In this document: piece by piece, positions 7,222 to 14,911 of the stretch | Layout: every line of letters starts with the position of its first letter | Numbering within the stretch: the stretch's first letter is position 1 | Source of the DNA: Lacrimispora sphenoides JCM 1415 | GTDB taxonomy: Bacteria > Bacillota > Clostridia > Lachnospirales > Lachnospiraceae | Direction of reading: 5' to 3' | NCBI RefSeq assembly: GCF_900105615.1 | Contig: NZ_LT630003.1 | Span: 744,001-808,000 of the forward strand | Length of the DNA stretch: 64,000 bases | Translations under genes and position numbers: made by a program | Notes under the pieces: model-generated | Told to the model about the DNA's origin: nothing | Database searches by the model: none | The model's input: the letters and a program-made list of their open reading frames with translations, nothing else

Positions 7222-9156
7222 ATGTATCAGAGAGGACATATGGATATGCATTCAAAGAGAAAGATAAAAAATATATTGTTGGGAAATACATTGAAAAGCA
7301 ATGATCTGGAAGGAGAAAAGATGGGGATCCTTTGGGGAGTTCCCATTATGTCAAGTGATGCGGTTTCCTCAGTGGCGTATGCAATTGAAGAAATGCTGCT
7401 GGTTCTGGCTCCGGTTCTGGGACTGTCGGCGGTTCATTACCTTGGGTATATTACATTACCGATCATACTGCTGTTTTTAGTTTTAGCTTTTTCCTATTCG
7501 CAGATTATTGCAAACTACCCTAACGGCGGAGGCGCCTATATCGTATCTTCTGAAAATATTGGACGAGGCTCATCAATGGTAGCAGCCTCAGCCCTGATTA
7601 TTGATTATGTAATGACGGTAGCAGTCAGCCTTTCTGCCGCAACGGCAGCTCTTATTTCCGCTTTTCCGGAATTTGCAGATTACCGCTTGTTGTTTGCCCT
7701 GCTTTTTCTATGTACCATTACACTCCTTAATTTAAGGGGAATGAAGGAGTCTTCCAAGCTTTTCGGAGCTCCTACTTATGTGTTTATCATTATTATGCTG
7801 GTACTTATTACAACAGGATTTGTAAGACTGATAACGGGGAATTTACCGCCGGTCCATTATTCTGAAACGATTCAGCCTGTTGCAGGCGGAGCTGGGACGA
7901 TCTCACTGTTCCTGCTGCTCAGGGCCTTTTCTTCCGGATGTTCGGCCCTCACTGGAGTGGAAGCAGTGAGCAATGCGGTTCCAAGCTTTCGTGAACCGTC
8001 ACAGCGGAACGCCAAACGTGTACTTTTTATTCTGGTAGGGATCATTATCACTATTCTCGGAGGTTCGGTGCTGCTGGTTACCTCTTTAAATATCATTCCT
8101 TTAGAGGGAAAGACGGTGATCTCCCAGCTTGGCATGGCAGTGTTTGGACCAGGGCCAATGTTTTATATTCTACAGTTTGCAACCTCCCTTATATTGTTAC
8201 TGGCTGCAAATACTGCATATAACGGTCTGCCTACGCTGCTGGCGATTCTGGCGGAGGATGGATTTGTGCCCCGCCAGTTCATGCACCGCGGGACCAGGCT
8301 CAGCTTTTCCAATGGAATTATGTTCATCTTCTTTGCAGTAGCATTTTTGCTGATTGTATTTAAGGCAGAAACCCATTATCTGATCCCCTTTTATGCTATC
8401 GGAGTTTTCTTGTCATTTACCTTGTCCCAGTATGGAATGCTGGCCAGATGGATCCGGGTGAAAGGAAATGGCTATTGGTATAAAATGTGTATAAACGGCC
8501 TTGGTGCAATTATGACGGCTACGGGAACAGTCATTGTATTTGTGACTAAATTTTCACAAGGTGCCTGGGCGCTTGCCATTCTCATACCGGTTCTTGTTTA
8601 CATTATGCACCGTATTGAAACTCACTATCAGTTTGTCGGCCGGCAGCTGGTAGTAAACGACTTTATGTCCCATTATCACAAAAGCACCAGTCATGACACC
8701 AATCTTTGCATTGTCCTGACTGGAGGAATTAACCGGTCCGTGCTGAAAGCGTTAAATTATGCAAATTTAATCACGGCCAATGTGGTTGCTCTGCACATAG
8801 CTACAGATGAGAAACAAAGCCAGCAGCTTCAGAAAAAATGGAAGGAAACAGGAATTGATATACCTCTTGAGGTCATCATGTCACCTTACCGGGAGCTTAT
8901 TGAACCGGTGGAAGAGTATATCAGCAAAAAAGAAGCCGATCTGCTTCCGGGGGAAATGATCACAGTGGTTATGTCCCGTTTTATGGAAGAGAGCTGGTTT
9001 GCCAATATTCTTCATAACCAGACCACTTATTTTATAATGCAGAGGCTGAGAAAGCACAGAAATGTTTCTATGGTTCTGGTCCCATATATTTACAGTACGG
9101 CATTTAAGCCTGCTCCAAAACAGATAGACGAAAATACGGAAAAAGACAGAGCATAA
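7222..9156 (+). CDS. APC-superfamily permease, KimA (YdaO)-like potassium importer
   Basis: 644 residues. After a basic N-terminus of about 35 residues there are about 12 membrane segments of the APC fold, with the hallmark M-S-S-D-A-V-S-S-V-A-Y-A in the first unwound helix and Y-P-N-G-G-G-A-Y-I-V-S following helix 2. The same motifs occur in Bacillus subtilis KimA, a high-affinity H+/K+ importer about 607 residues long. The last 180 residues are a soluble cytoplasmic domain (H-Y-H-K-S-T-S-H-D-T-N onward), which in KimA binds c-di-AMP and inhibits transport. ATG 7222 has AAGAGG upstream and fits the promoter at 7128-7156. Assignment as K+ rather than amino-acid transporter rests on remembered similarity. 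A second K+ importer, kup, lies at 25949. Confidence 0.8.
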   Translation: MYQRGHMDMHSKRKIKNILLGNTLKSNDLEGEKMGILWGVPIMSSDAVSSVAYAIEEMLLVLAPVLGLSAVHYLGYITLPIILLFLVLAFSYSQIIANYPNGGGAYIVSSENIGRGSSMVAASALIIDYVMTVAVSLSAATAALISAFPEFADYRLLFALLFLCTITLLNLRGMKESSKLFGAPTYVFIIIMLVLITTGFVRLITGNLPPVHYSETIQPVAGGAGTISLFLLLRAFSSGCSALTGVEAVSNAVPSFREPSQRNAKRVLFILVGIIITILGGSVLLVTSLNIIPLEGKTVISQLGMAVFGPGPMFYILQFATSLILLLAANTAYNGLPTLLAILAEDGFVPRQFMHRGTRLSFSNGIMFIFFAVAFLLIVFKAETHYLIPFYAIGVFLSFTLSQYGMLARWIRVKGNGYWYKMCINGLGAIMTATGTVIVFVTKFSQGAWALAILIPVLVYIMHRIETHYQFVGRQLVVNDFMSHYHKSTSHDTNLCIVLTGGINRSVLKALNYANLITANVVALHIATDEKQSQQLQKKWKETGIDIPLEVIMSPYRELIEPVEEYISKKEADLLPGEMITVVMSRFMEESWFANILHNQTTYFIMQRLRKHRNVSMVLVPYIYSTAFKPAPKQIDENTEKDRA

Positions 9157-9175
9157 AGAACATGCAGTTAAGCCT

Positions 9176-9970
9176 TTATGCCTGAATCGGCAGATACACT
9201 TCAATGTAATTGATAGGTGTATCTGCCATTTTTTCCTGATTTTCTTTTGCGGTATCCTTAAAGGCGCAGCTTAATAAGTGCCCGCTGTAGGCAACTCCGA
9301 GAGGAGAATATCCTTTTTGCCTTGCCCAGTCAGCCGCGTCTAAAACGGCCTGTGATTCTAAAACAGGGCTGTCTGATGCAATCACGGTATATACACAGCG
9401 TTCCTGCATTAGTAAGGGATAGCCGTTTAATGCCTGTTTTAATTTCATAATGGAGGCAGTATCCTCAGCGATCATGAAGAATTCGTTTATCTGGTTCGCC
9501 TGGTTCCCCTCTATCCCATATTCCTGGCAGATATAGCATAAATCAGAGATCCCTTCTTGATTGATGAAGTGATTGTCGGGCATCTGGTAATGGGGAGGCA
9601 TGGGTCTTAAATCATAACGGTTTAAATATTTTTCTACGTTTTTATAGTGTTTCTGCAAATGAGTCAGATGGATGAGGGATTGCCGGTGCTTTTCCATCTG
9701 TTGTTTTTCTTCTGTAATTTTTTCCTGAATCATGGAGCAGTAGGAAGGAAAGGAGCTTTTATACAGGATACGGCCGATATCCTCGATACTAAAGTTCAGT
9801 CTGCGGTAAAACATGATGCTTGAAAGTTTTTTAATATCTTCATATGTATAGGTTCGGTAACCATTTTTTTGCTTTTCCGGTTGTATGATTCCCTTTTTTT
9901 CATAAAAGCGAAGGGTGTCACGGCTTAGACCTAAGCGGTCGGAAACTTCTCCAATGGTGTATTTTTTCAT
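9176..9970 (-). CDS. MerR-family regulator with GyrI-like effector domain
   Basis: 264 residues. Residues 1-70 are a MerR winged helix (Y-T-I-G-E-V-S-D-R-L-G-L-S-R-D-T-L-R-F-Y-E-K-K-G-I-I, then N-G-Y-R-T-Y), followed by a coiled-coil dimerisation helix (about 80-125). The C-terminal about 140 residues resemble the GyrI/BltR-type small-molecule domain, ending Y-I-E-V-Y-L-P-I, which suggests control of a multidrug or small-molecule response. It lacks the Cys ligands of metal-sensing MerR proteins. It is divergent from the rubredoxin-oxidoreductase gene at 10187, its most likely target besides itself. Its 3' end contains the terminator of the convergent permease. Confidence 0.88.
   Translation of the reverse strand: MKKYTIGEVSDRLGLSRDTLRFYEKKGIIQPEKQKNGYRTYTYEDIKKLSSIMFYRRLNFSIEDIGRILYKSSFPSYCSMIQEKITEEKQQMEKHRQSLIHLTHLQKHYKNVEKYLNRYDLRPMPPHYQMPDNHFINQEGISDLCYICQEYGIEGNQANQINEFFMIAEDTASIMKLKQALNGYPLLMQERCVYTVIASDSPVLESQAVLDAADWARQKGYSPLGVAYSGHLLSCAFKDTAKENQEKMADTPINYIEVYLPIQA
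9189..9234 (+). terminator. Terminator of the KimA-like gene, embedded in the convergent MerR coding sequence
   Basis: A perfect 11-bp stem (GGCAGATACAC/GTGTATCTGCC) with a 17-nt loop followed by T6 at 9229-9234. It begins 33 bp after the permease stop, but lies wholly within the last codons of the MerR gene on the other strand. Confidence 0.8.
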
Positions 9971-9981
9971 TTTGATTCCTC

Positions 9982-10010
9982 TTTACAGTCCGCATTTGAA
10001 ACGGGTCAAA
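9982..10010 (-). promoter_or_regulatory. Possible MerR promoter/operator
   Basis: An inverted repeat TTTGA-N6-TCAAA (9995-10010) overlaps a minus-strand TTGACC (10009-10004), followed by TGTAAA (9987-9982) after 16 bp. The spacer is not the 19-20 bp expected of a classic MerR-activated promoter, so this is tentative. Confidence 0.35.
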
Positions 10011-10101
10011 ACTTGTTTACGTAGATAGTTTACCATAAAAAGACGTATTTTCAGCTTTACGGTTTTCTTTCTATGCTTACGAATTATTAACGGAAAGAAG
10101 T

Positions 10102-10129
10102 TTGAAATCGTAAAAAACTATGTTATGAT
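10102..10129 (+). promoter_or_regulatory. Promoter of the rubredoxin-fused oxidoreductase gene
   Basis: TTGAAA at 10102-10107, 16-bp spacer, TATGAT at 10124-10129, 58 bp before the start codon. Confidence 0.75.
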
Positions 10130-10186
10130 AGAAGCAGAAATAAAGCTTGTACTTACAAAAGAAGCTTGAAAAGGGGGTATTTTTAC

Positions 10187-11476
10187 ATGGGAGAAGGTAA
10201 GATGAAAATGGTTAAATGCCTGGTATGCGGTGCCGTATTTGAGGAGGAAAATGAGGTTTGTCCGGTATGCGGTGTAGGACCGGAAAATTTTGTCCCTTAT
10301 GAGGAGGAAGAAAGGAATTACCATAAAAACACGGAGGAGTTATACCTTATACTTGGTAATGGTGCGGCTGGTGTCAGTGCGGCTGAGGCGATTCGTGAAA
10401 GAAATTCCACCTGTTCCATTGTCATGGTAACAAAAGAGGACTGCCTGCCTTATTCAAGGCCCATGCTGACGAAATCCGTGATGGGAAAGGATGAAAGAGA
10501 AGAATTACTTCTTCATGATCCTGCATGGTACGAAGAGAAACGAATCTTAAACCTTACGGGAAAACAGGCGGAGAAGATCGATACCAGGGAAAAAGAAGTC
10601 ACCTTTGATGACGGAATCCGGCTTAAATACGACAAATGCATCTATGCATTGGGATCGGAATGCTTCATTCCTCCGATACCTGGAAGTGAAAAAAATGAAG
10701 TGGTTGCCATACGCCGGCTTTCTGATATAGAGAAGCTTAATTCCCTCCTTTCCGAGTCAAAGCGGGCCGTGGTCATTGGCGGCGGCGTGCTGGGGCTGGA
10801 GGCAGCCTGGGAATTAAAAAGGACTGGCCTTTTTGTGACGATATTGGAGCATGGCGACCAGCTTATGAAGCGCCAGCTTGATGAGGAAGCCGGTGAGTTT
10901 TTAAGATCCATTATATTGGAAAAGGGGATCGATGTGAAATTCCAGGCAGTTACCCGGGAGATAGAAGGGGAAGAGAAGGTGACCGGTGTCCGCCTTGAGG
11001 ATGGTACAGTTCTGCCTGCAGATCTGGTGGTCATATCCGCAGGAGTCCGGGCCAATGTATCTCTGGCAGAAGATGCAGGTGCTAAATCCGGGCGGGCAGT
11101 AATTGTTAATGAGCACATGGAAACCACGGTACCCGGCATATATGCGTGCGGGGATTGTGCGGAATATGAAGGAATCAATTATGCCATCTGGCCTCAGGCC
11201 GTGGAGATGGGTAAGGCAGCAGGGGCCAATGCCGCCGGAGAAAGGATTTCCTATAAAACCGTGACAGCAGCTCTCACATTTAATGGCATGGATACTTCCT
11301 TATTTGCGGTGGGCGACCCGGGTAAGGACCCTGGAAGAACCTATGAGGTGCGCCGGGAAGAGGACGGAGAGAAAAAGCTTTACAAGGTGTATTACTCTGT
11401 AGAAGGTAAGCTGACGGGCGCCATACTCATTGGCGATACGTCAGATATGGGAAGAATCCTGGAAGAGATTGAATAA
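10187..11476 (+). CDS. Rubredoxin-domain/NADH:acceptor flavin oxidoreductase fusion
   Basis: 429 residues from ATG 10187, which has AAGGGGG nine bases upstream. Residues about 5-35 carry two C-x-x-C pairs (C-L-V-C-G and C-P-V-C-G-V-G-P) in a rubredoxin-like iron knuckle. From residue about 48 comes a two-dinucleotide-fold flavoprotein: FAD motif G-N-G-A-A-G-V-S-A-A-E-A, S-R-P-M-L with the conserved K-S-V, NAD motif V-I-G-G-G-V-L-G-L-E-A-A, and the FAD-closing G-I-Y-A-C-G-D-C-A-E. Relatives are NADH:rubredoxin oxidoreductase and the nitrite reductase NirB N-terminus; they pass electrons from NADH to rubredoxin for O2, peroxide or NO detoxification. The fusion would supply its own one-electron acceptor. 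It is monocistronic and divergent from the MerR gene. Confidence 0.87.
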   Translation: MGEGKMKMVKCLVCGAVFEEENEVCPVCGVGPENFVPYEEEERNYHKNTEELYLILGNGAAGVSAAEAIRERNSTCSIVMVTKEDCLPYSRPMLTKSVMGKDEREELLLHDPAWYEEKRILNLTGKQAEKIDTREKEVTFDDGIRLKYDKCIYALGSECFIPPIPGSEKNEVVAIRRLSDIEKLNSLLSESKRAVVIGGGVLGLEAAWELKRTGLFVTILEHGDQLMKRQLDEEAGEFLRSIILEKGIDVKFQAVTREIEGEEKVTGVRLEDGTVLPADLVVISAGVRANVSLAEDAGAKSGRAVIVNEHMETTVPGIYACGDCAEYEGINYAIWPQAVEMGKAAGANAAGERISYKTVTAALTFNGMDTSLFAVGDPGKDPGRTYEVRREEDGEKKLYKVYYSVEGKLTGAILIGDTSDMGRILEEIE

Positions 11477-11485
11477 AGGATTAAT

Positions 11486-11527
11486 AAAGAGGTGCAAAGG
11501 TCTTTTGGGAGACTTTTGCACCTCTTT
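11486..11527. terminator. Bidirectional terminator
   Basis: An 18-bp stem with one wobble pair (AAAGAGGTGCAAAGGTCT/AGACTTTTGCACCTCTTT), with A/T-rich flanks on both sides. It separates the convergent oxidoreductase and asnB genes, only 55 bp apart. Confidence 0.88.
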
Positions 11528-11531
11528 GATG

Positions 11532-13382
11532 TTATTCCACAGAGATATGATATTTTTCCAGCCAGTAGTTGATCTGAAGGATATAGGCGAGCATCTGGGG
11601 ACCAGCCATGAGCTGTCCGTACCAGGGTTTTCCGTAATCGGAAGGACTGGCCAGGAGTTTTTCCAGTTTCTTTTCGTCTAAAAATTCCATAACCGGAGCG
11701 GAACCGCCAGCTATCATTTCCTCTACCCGTCTGGCTAAAAGCGCCTCGTAATTGGTATCATAGGTTTTGGGATACGGAGATTTCCTGCGGAACAGGATCT
11801 CATCAGGCAGAAGCCCCCTTCCGGACTGGCGAAGGAGACTTTTTACCACCCCATCCCTTGTTTTCATACCCCAGGGGACATTCCACACGTACTCGATGAT
11901 CCGGTGGTCTGCAAATGGTACCCTGGCTTCGAGGCCGGAATACATGCTGCCACGGTCCATCCGGTTTAATAAGGTCTGCATAAACCAGCGGAGGTTCAGA
12001 TAAGAAATCTCTCTTCTTCTTGTTTCTTTTGGATTATCTTCGGAAAGTACGGGAGTTTCCGCCACAGACTTTTCGTAAGCTTCCATAACATACTCATCCA
12101 TTTTAAGATAATCCAGAAATTCATCCTTTAAGATGGCTTTGCGCGTTCCTAAGTCCATGGTCCAGGGAAAAGTCTGGGCTTTAAAGCATTCTTCCTTATG
12201 AAACCAGGGGTATCCTCCGAATATTTCATCTGCACACTCCCCAGTCAAAGCCACCTTATTAAACTGTTTGACCATGGAGCAGAAGTGGAGAAGGGAGGAG
12301 TCAATGTCTCCCATGGCCGGAAGGTCATGAGCAAGGACAGAATCATAAAGCCGGTCTGCCTGGGTGCCATTGTCACATTCCAGATAATGATGGTCTGAAT
12401 CTAGAAATTTAACCATCTGGTCCACAAAGGGGCGGTCCTGCGAGGGCTGGAAGGTGCTGGCTTTAAAGAATTTATCATTGTTGACGAAATCAAAGGAAAA
12501 GGTAGTAAGCTGTTTGCCCTGTTTTTTCAGTTCTGCAGCACAGACTGCCGAAACCAGGCTGGAATCCACCCCTCCTGATAAAAAGGTGCAGATAGGAACA
12601 TCGGAAACCATCTGCCGGCGGATGGAATCCTGAACCAGGAAGGAGGTTTTTTCAATGGTTTCCTCATAGCTGTCCTCGTGGGGCCTGCTAACCAGCTTCC
12701 AATAGCATTTTAAGTGGAAGCCGTCCTTAGAACAGAGAAGCATGTGGCCCGGAAGGATTTCATTGATTCCTTTAAAAACTCCGCAGCCGGAGGTATGAGC
12801 CGGTCCCAGGGAGAAAACCTCATTTAAGCCTTTCCGGTCTAAAACAGGACGTACGCCCGGATATGCAAAGATTCCTTTGAGTTCCGAAGCAAAGATAATT
12901 TCTCCATCCCGTATGGTGTAATAGAGAGGCTTTATGCCGGAACGGTCCCGGCAAAGGCATAAGCGTTCCCGGAATGGGTCCATGATGGCAAAGGCAAAAA
13001 TACCGTTTAACTGTTTCACAAAATCAGGCCCGTATTCCATATATCCGGTTAAAATCACTTCTGTATCAGAGGTGGTGGAAAAGGAATGGCCCCGCTCCTC
13101 TAAGTTCCGGCGAAGCTCCTTTGTATTGTAAATTTCTCCATTGTACACAATTCCAAATGTTTTACCCGCCTCTGTTTTTGTTATGGGCTGGCGGCCGGTT
13201 GTTAAGTCGATAACAGATAAACGGGCATGAGACATACCTCCCTGAGGAAAGAGCCAGATCCCTGAATCGTCAGGTCCCCGGTGTTTTTGGGTTTCTGACA
13301 TCTGTTCCAGGATGTTCTCATAATAAGCTTTATCTTTCTGGTAATCGTGGTCTGGATTGTAAAAACCAGCAATTCCGCACAT
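11532..13382 (-). CDS. asnB: Asparagine synthase (glutamine-hydrolysing)
   Basis: 616 residues, the family's usual length. Cys2 follows the initiator Met and is the N-terminal amidotransferase nucleophile (M-C-G-I-A-G-F). R-H-R-G-P-D and Y-N-G-E-I-Y-N belong to the class II glutaminase domain. The C-terminal synthetase domain carries the pyrophosphate loop L-S-G-G-V-D-S-S near residue 265 and the later G-E-C-A-D-E-I-F-G-G-Y segment. It makes asparagine from aspartate, glutamine and ATP; paralogues amidate other carboxylates. It starts 27 bp downstream of a permease gene on the same strand, so the two probably share a transcript. Confidence 0.93.
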   Translation of the reverse strand: MCGIAGFYNPDHDYQKDKAYYENILEQMSETQKHRGPDDSGIWLFPQGGMSHARLSVIDLTTGRQPITKTEAGKTFGIVYNGEIYNTKELRRNLEERGHSFSTTSDTEVILTGYMEYGPDFVKQLNGIFAFAIMDPFRERLCLCRDRSGIKPLYYTIRDGEIIFASELKGIFAYPGVRPVLDRKGLNEVFSLGPAHTSGCGVFKGINEILPGHMLLCSKDGFHLKCYWKLVSRPHEDSYEETIEKTSFLVQDSIRRQMVSDVPICTFLSGGVDSSLVSAVCAAELKKQGKQLTTFSFDFVNNDKFFKASTFQPSQDRPFVDQMVKFLDSDHHYLECDNGTQADRLYDSVLAHDLPAMGDIDSSLLHFCSMVKQFNKVALTGECADEIFGGYPWFHKEECFKAQTFPWTMDLGTRKAILKDEFLDYLKMDEYVMEAYEKSVAETPVLSEDNPKETRRREISYLNLRWFMQTLLNRMDRGSMYSGLEARVPFADHRIIEYVWNVPWGMKTRDGVVKSLLRQSGRGLLPDEILFRRKSPYPKTYDTNYEALLARRVEEMIAGGSAPVMEFLDEKKLEKLLASPSDYGKPWYGQLMAGPQMLAYILQINYWLEKYHISVE

Positions 13383-13409
13383 GGAAATCCCTCCTTAAAG
13401 CTGGATTAT

Positions 13410-14780
13410 CTATAAAAGGAAACAGGCAGCAATAAAAGTAGCAAGAAAGCCGATCATGACCGGAGGAAGATTCTTTCTGGCAAGCTCCAGGGGATTTACA
13501 CTGCAGATGGCTGCAACGGGGATAAGCCCCCAGGGGACGATGGTACCTCCGCCGACAAAAACTGCGGCAATCTGCCCCAGAGTAGCCAGAATAGGAACCG
13601 AAGCTCCCACTGCTGTCCCAAAGGTATGGGCCAGGGAACCGGTAAGAGGCAGCCCGGAAAAACCAGAACCATCTAAGCCAGTCAAGCCTCCGATCACCAG
13701 CTGGAAAAATGCAGCCATATATTTGTTGAGAGGAACGTTGTGAGCCAGCCAGATAGCCCAGTCGTTCATAATTCCCCTTTGGAACTGCTCCCCCATGATA
13801 GAGGAGATTCCTTCTCCTCCTAAAAAGAAAAAGGCCCCGATGATGATGACGGGAGCAAAGATCCGTATGGCAAAAAGAAAGCCTTCCGTAACATAAGATG
13901 TTACTTTTTCCAGAGAATGCCTGCCAAAGCCTAAAATCGCTCCAATACACATAACTAAGACGGCTGTGCCGGAAACCATGCTGGTGGCGTCTCCACCCTT
14001 TAAATCAAAAGCCAGCATAAGAAAGATGTCGGCCAGGAAAAGAAGAGGGGTCAGGATCGCCATTATTACCGCGGCAATCCCGATATCATGGTGTTCTTCG
14101 GCATTCTGGATATGGACTTCCTGACAGCAGGCAGCGATTTCGCTCCTGTTTAACAGATATGCGGAAACCACGGTAACAATGCCCATTACCAAAAACAAAG
14201 GCCGCCCCTTGATCAGGATCTGGTCGGTGGTAATGGAGGCAGCTGCTGCGGAAATGGACGGAGCGCCCTGGATGACGAAATCGTAGCTTAAAGCAATTCC
14301 ATGGCCGAATAAGTTCATGGCCATGGCAGCTGCCAGAGGATCCAGACCGGCTCTGACTGCAAATGGCAGCATGATTGCCCCAACCAGAGCCACGGATGGA
14401 GAAGGCCAGAGAAAGAGGGAAAATACCAGCATGGTACATCCAAGGATCCACCAGGTAAAGGTGGGAGTTTTCATGACCTTTGACATGGGAATCATCATCA
14501 GATAGTCGCTTCCTAAGTCTTTTAAGCATTTTGACAGGGCTGTGACCAGGGCAATGGTGGCGATGATATCCATAAACTCCCTGGAAGCATACAAGATGGC
14601 GTTGAATACAGTCATGATGCCTCCGGTCAGGGACTTAAGGCCTACAAGGCCTAGGAGGAAGAGAAAAAGGATGCAGACCAGGGGCGTATCCTTTCGCAGA
14701 ACCATGACAGTCAGGATCACAATGACGCCGATGAGATAAATATAGTGCATAGGTGTGAGCACCAGATAAGGATCAAACAT
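13410..14780 (-). CDS. Polytopic membrane transporter, ion-transporter-superfamily-like
   Basis: 456 residues, almost entirely hydrophobic, with roughly 11-12 predicted membrane segments. Two similar re-entrant-looking stretches rich in Gly/Ser/Pro (W-P-S-P-S-V-A-L-V-G-A-I-M-L-P-F and G-L-D-G-S-G-F-S-G-L-P-L-T-G-S) resemble the hairpins of citrate, dicarboxylate and gluconate carriers (IT superfamily). The exact family is not certain. Being first in an operon with asnB, a role in moving an amino acid or organic acid linked to asparagine metabolism is a guess from context. A good AGGAG ribosome site precedes ATG 14780. Confidence 0.7.
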   Translation of the reverse strand: MFDPYLVLTPMHYIYLIGVIVILTVMVLRKDTPLVCILFLFLLGLVGLKSLTGGIMTVFNAILYASREFMDIIATIALVTALSKCLKDLGSDYLMMIPMSKVMKTPTFTWWILGCTMLVFSLFLWPSPSVALVGAIMLPFAVRAGLDPLAAAMAMNLFGHGIALSYDFVIQGAPSISAAAASITTDQILIKGRPLFLVMGIVTVVSAYLLNRSEIAACCQEVHIQNAEEHHDIGIAAVIMAILTPLLFLADIFLMLAFDLKGGDATSMVSGTAVLVMCIGAILGFGRHSLEKVTSYVTEGFLFAIRIFAPVIIIGAFFFLGGEGISSIMGEQFQRGIMNDWAIWLAHNVPLNKYMAAFFQLVIGGLTGLDGSGFSGLPLTGSLAHTFGTAVGASVPILATLGQIAAVFVGGGTIVPWGLIPVAAICSVNPLELARKNLPPVMIGFLATFIAACFLL

Positions 14781-14860
14781 AGGAACAACTCCTGTGATAA
14801 GAATATATTCTATACTATGATAGAGAGGAAAGGACAGTGTGATTTTTTTTCGGGCAGAAC

Positions 14861-14889
14861 TTGAAATTTTCCTGTCAGCCTTTTATACT
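14861..14889 (+). promoter_or_regulatory. Sigma-A promoter of the OLD nuclease gene
   Basis: TTGAAA at 14861-14866, 17-bp spacer, TATACT at 14884-14889. The upstream TTG that opens the longest frame is again the -35 box and not a start codon. Confidence 0.8.
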
Positions 14890-14911
14890 GAGTTTTATAA
14901 AGGAGAGGCCT

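Noticed and set aside
13410..14860. T-box leader controlling the transporter-asnB operon
   Set aside because: No T-box consensus or specifier structure was found between the start codon and the OLD gene.
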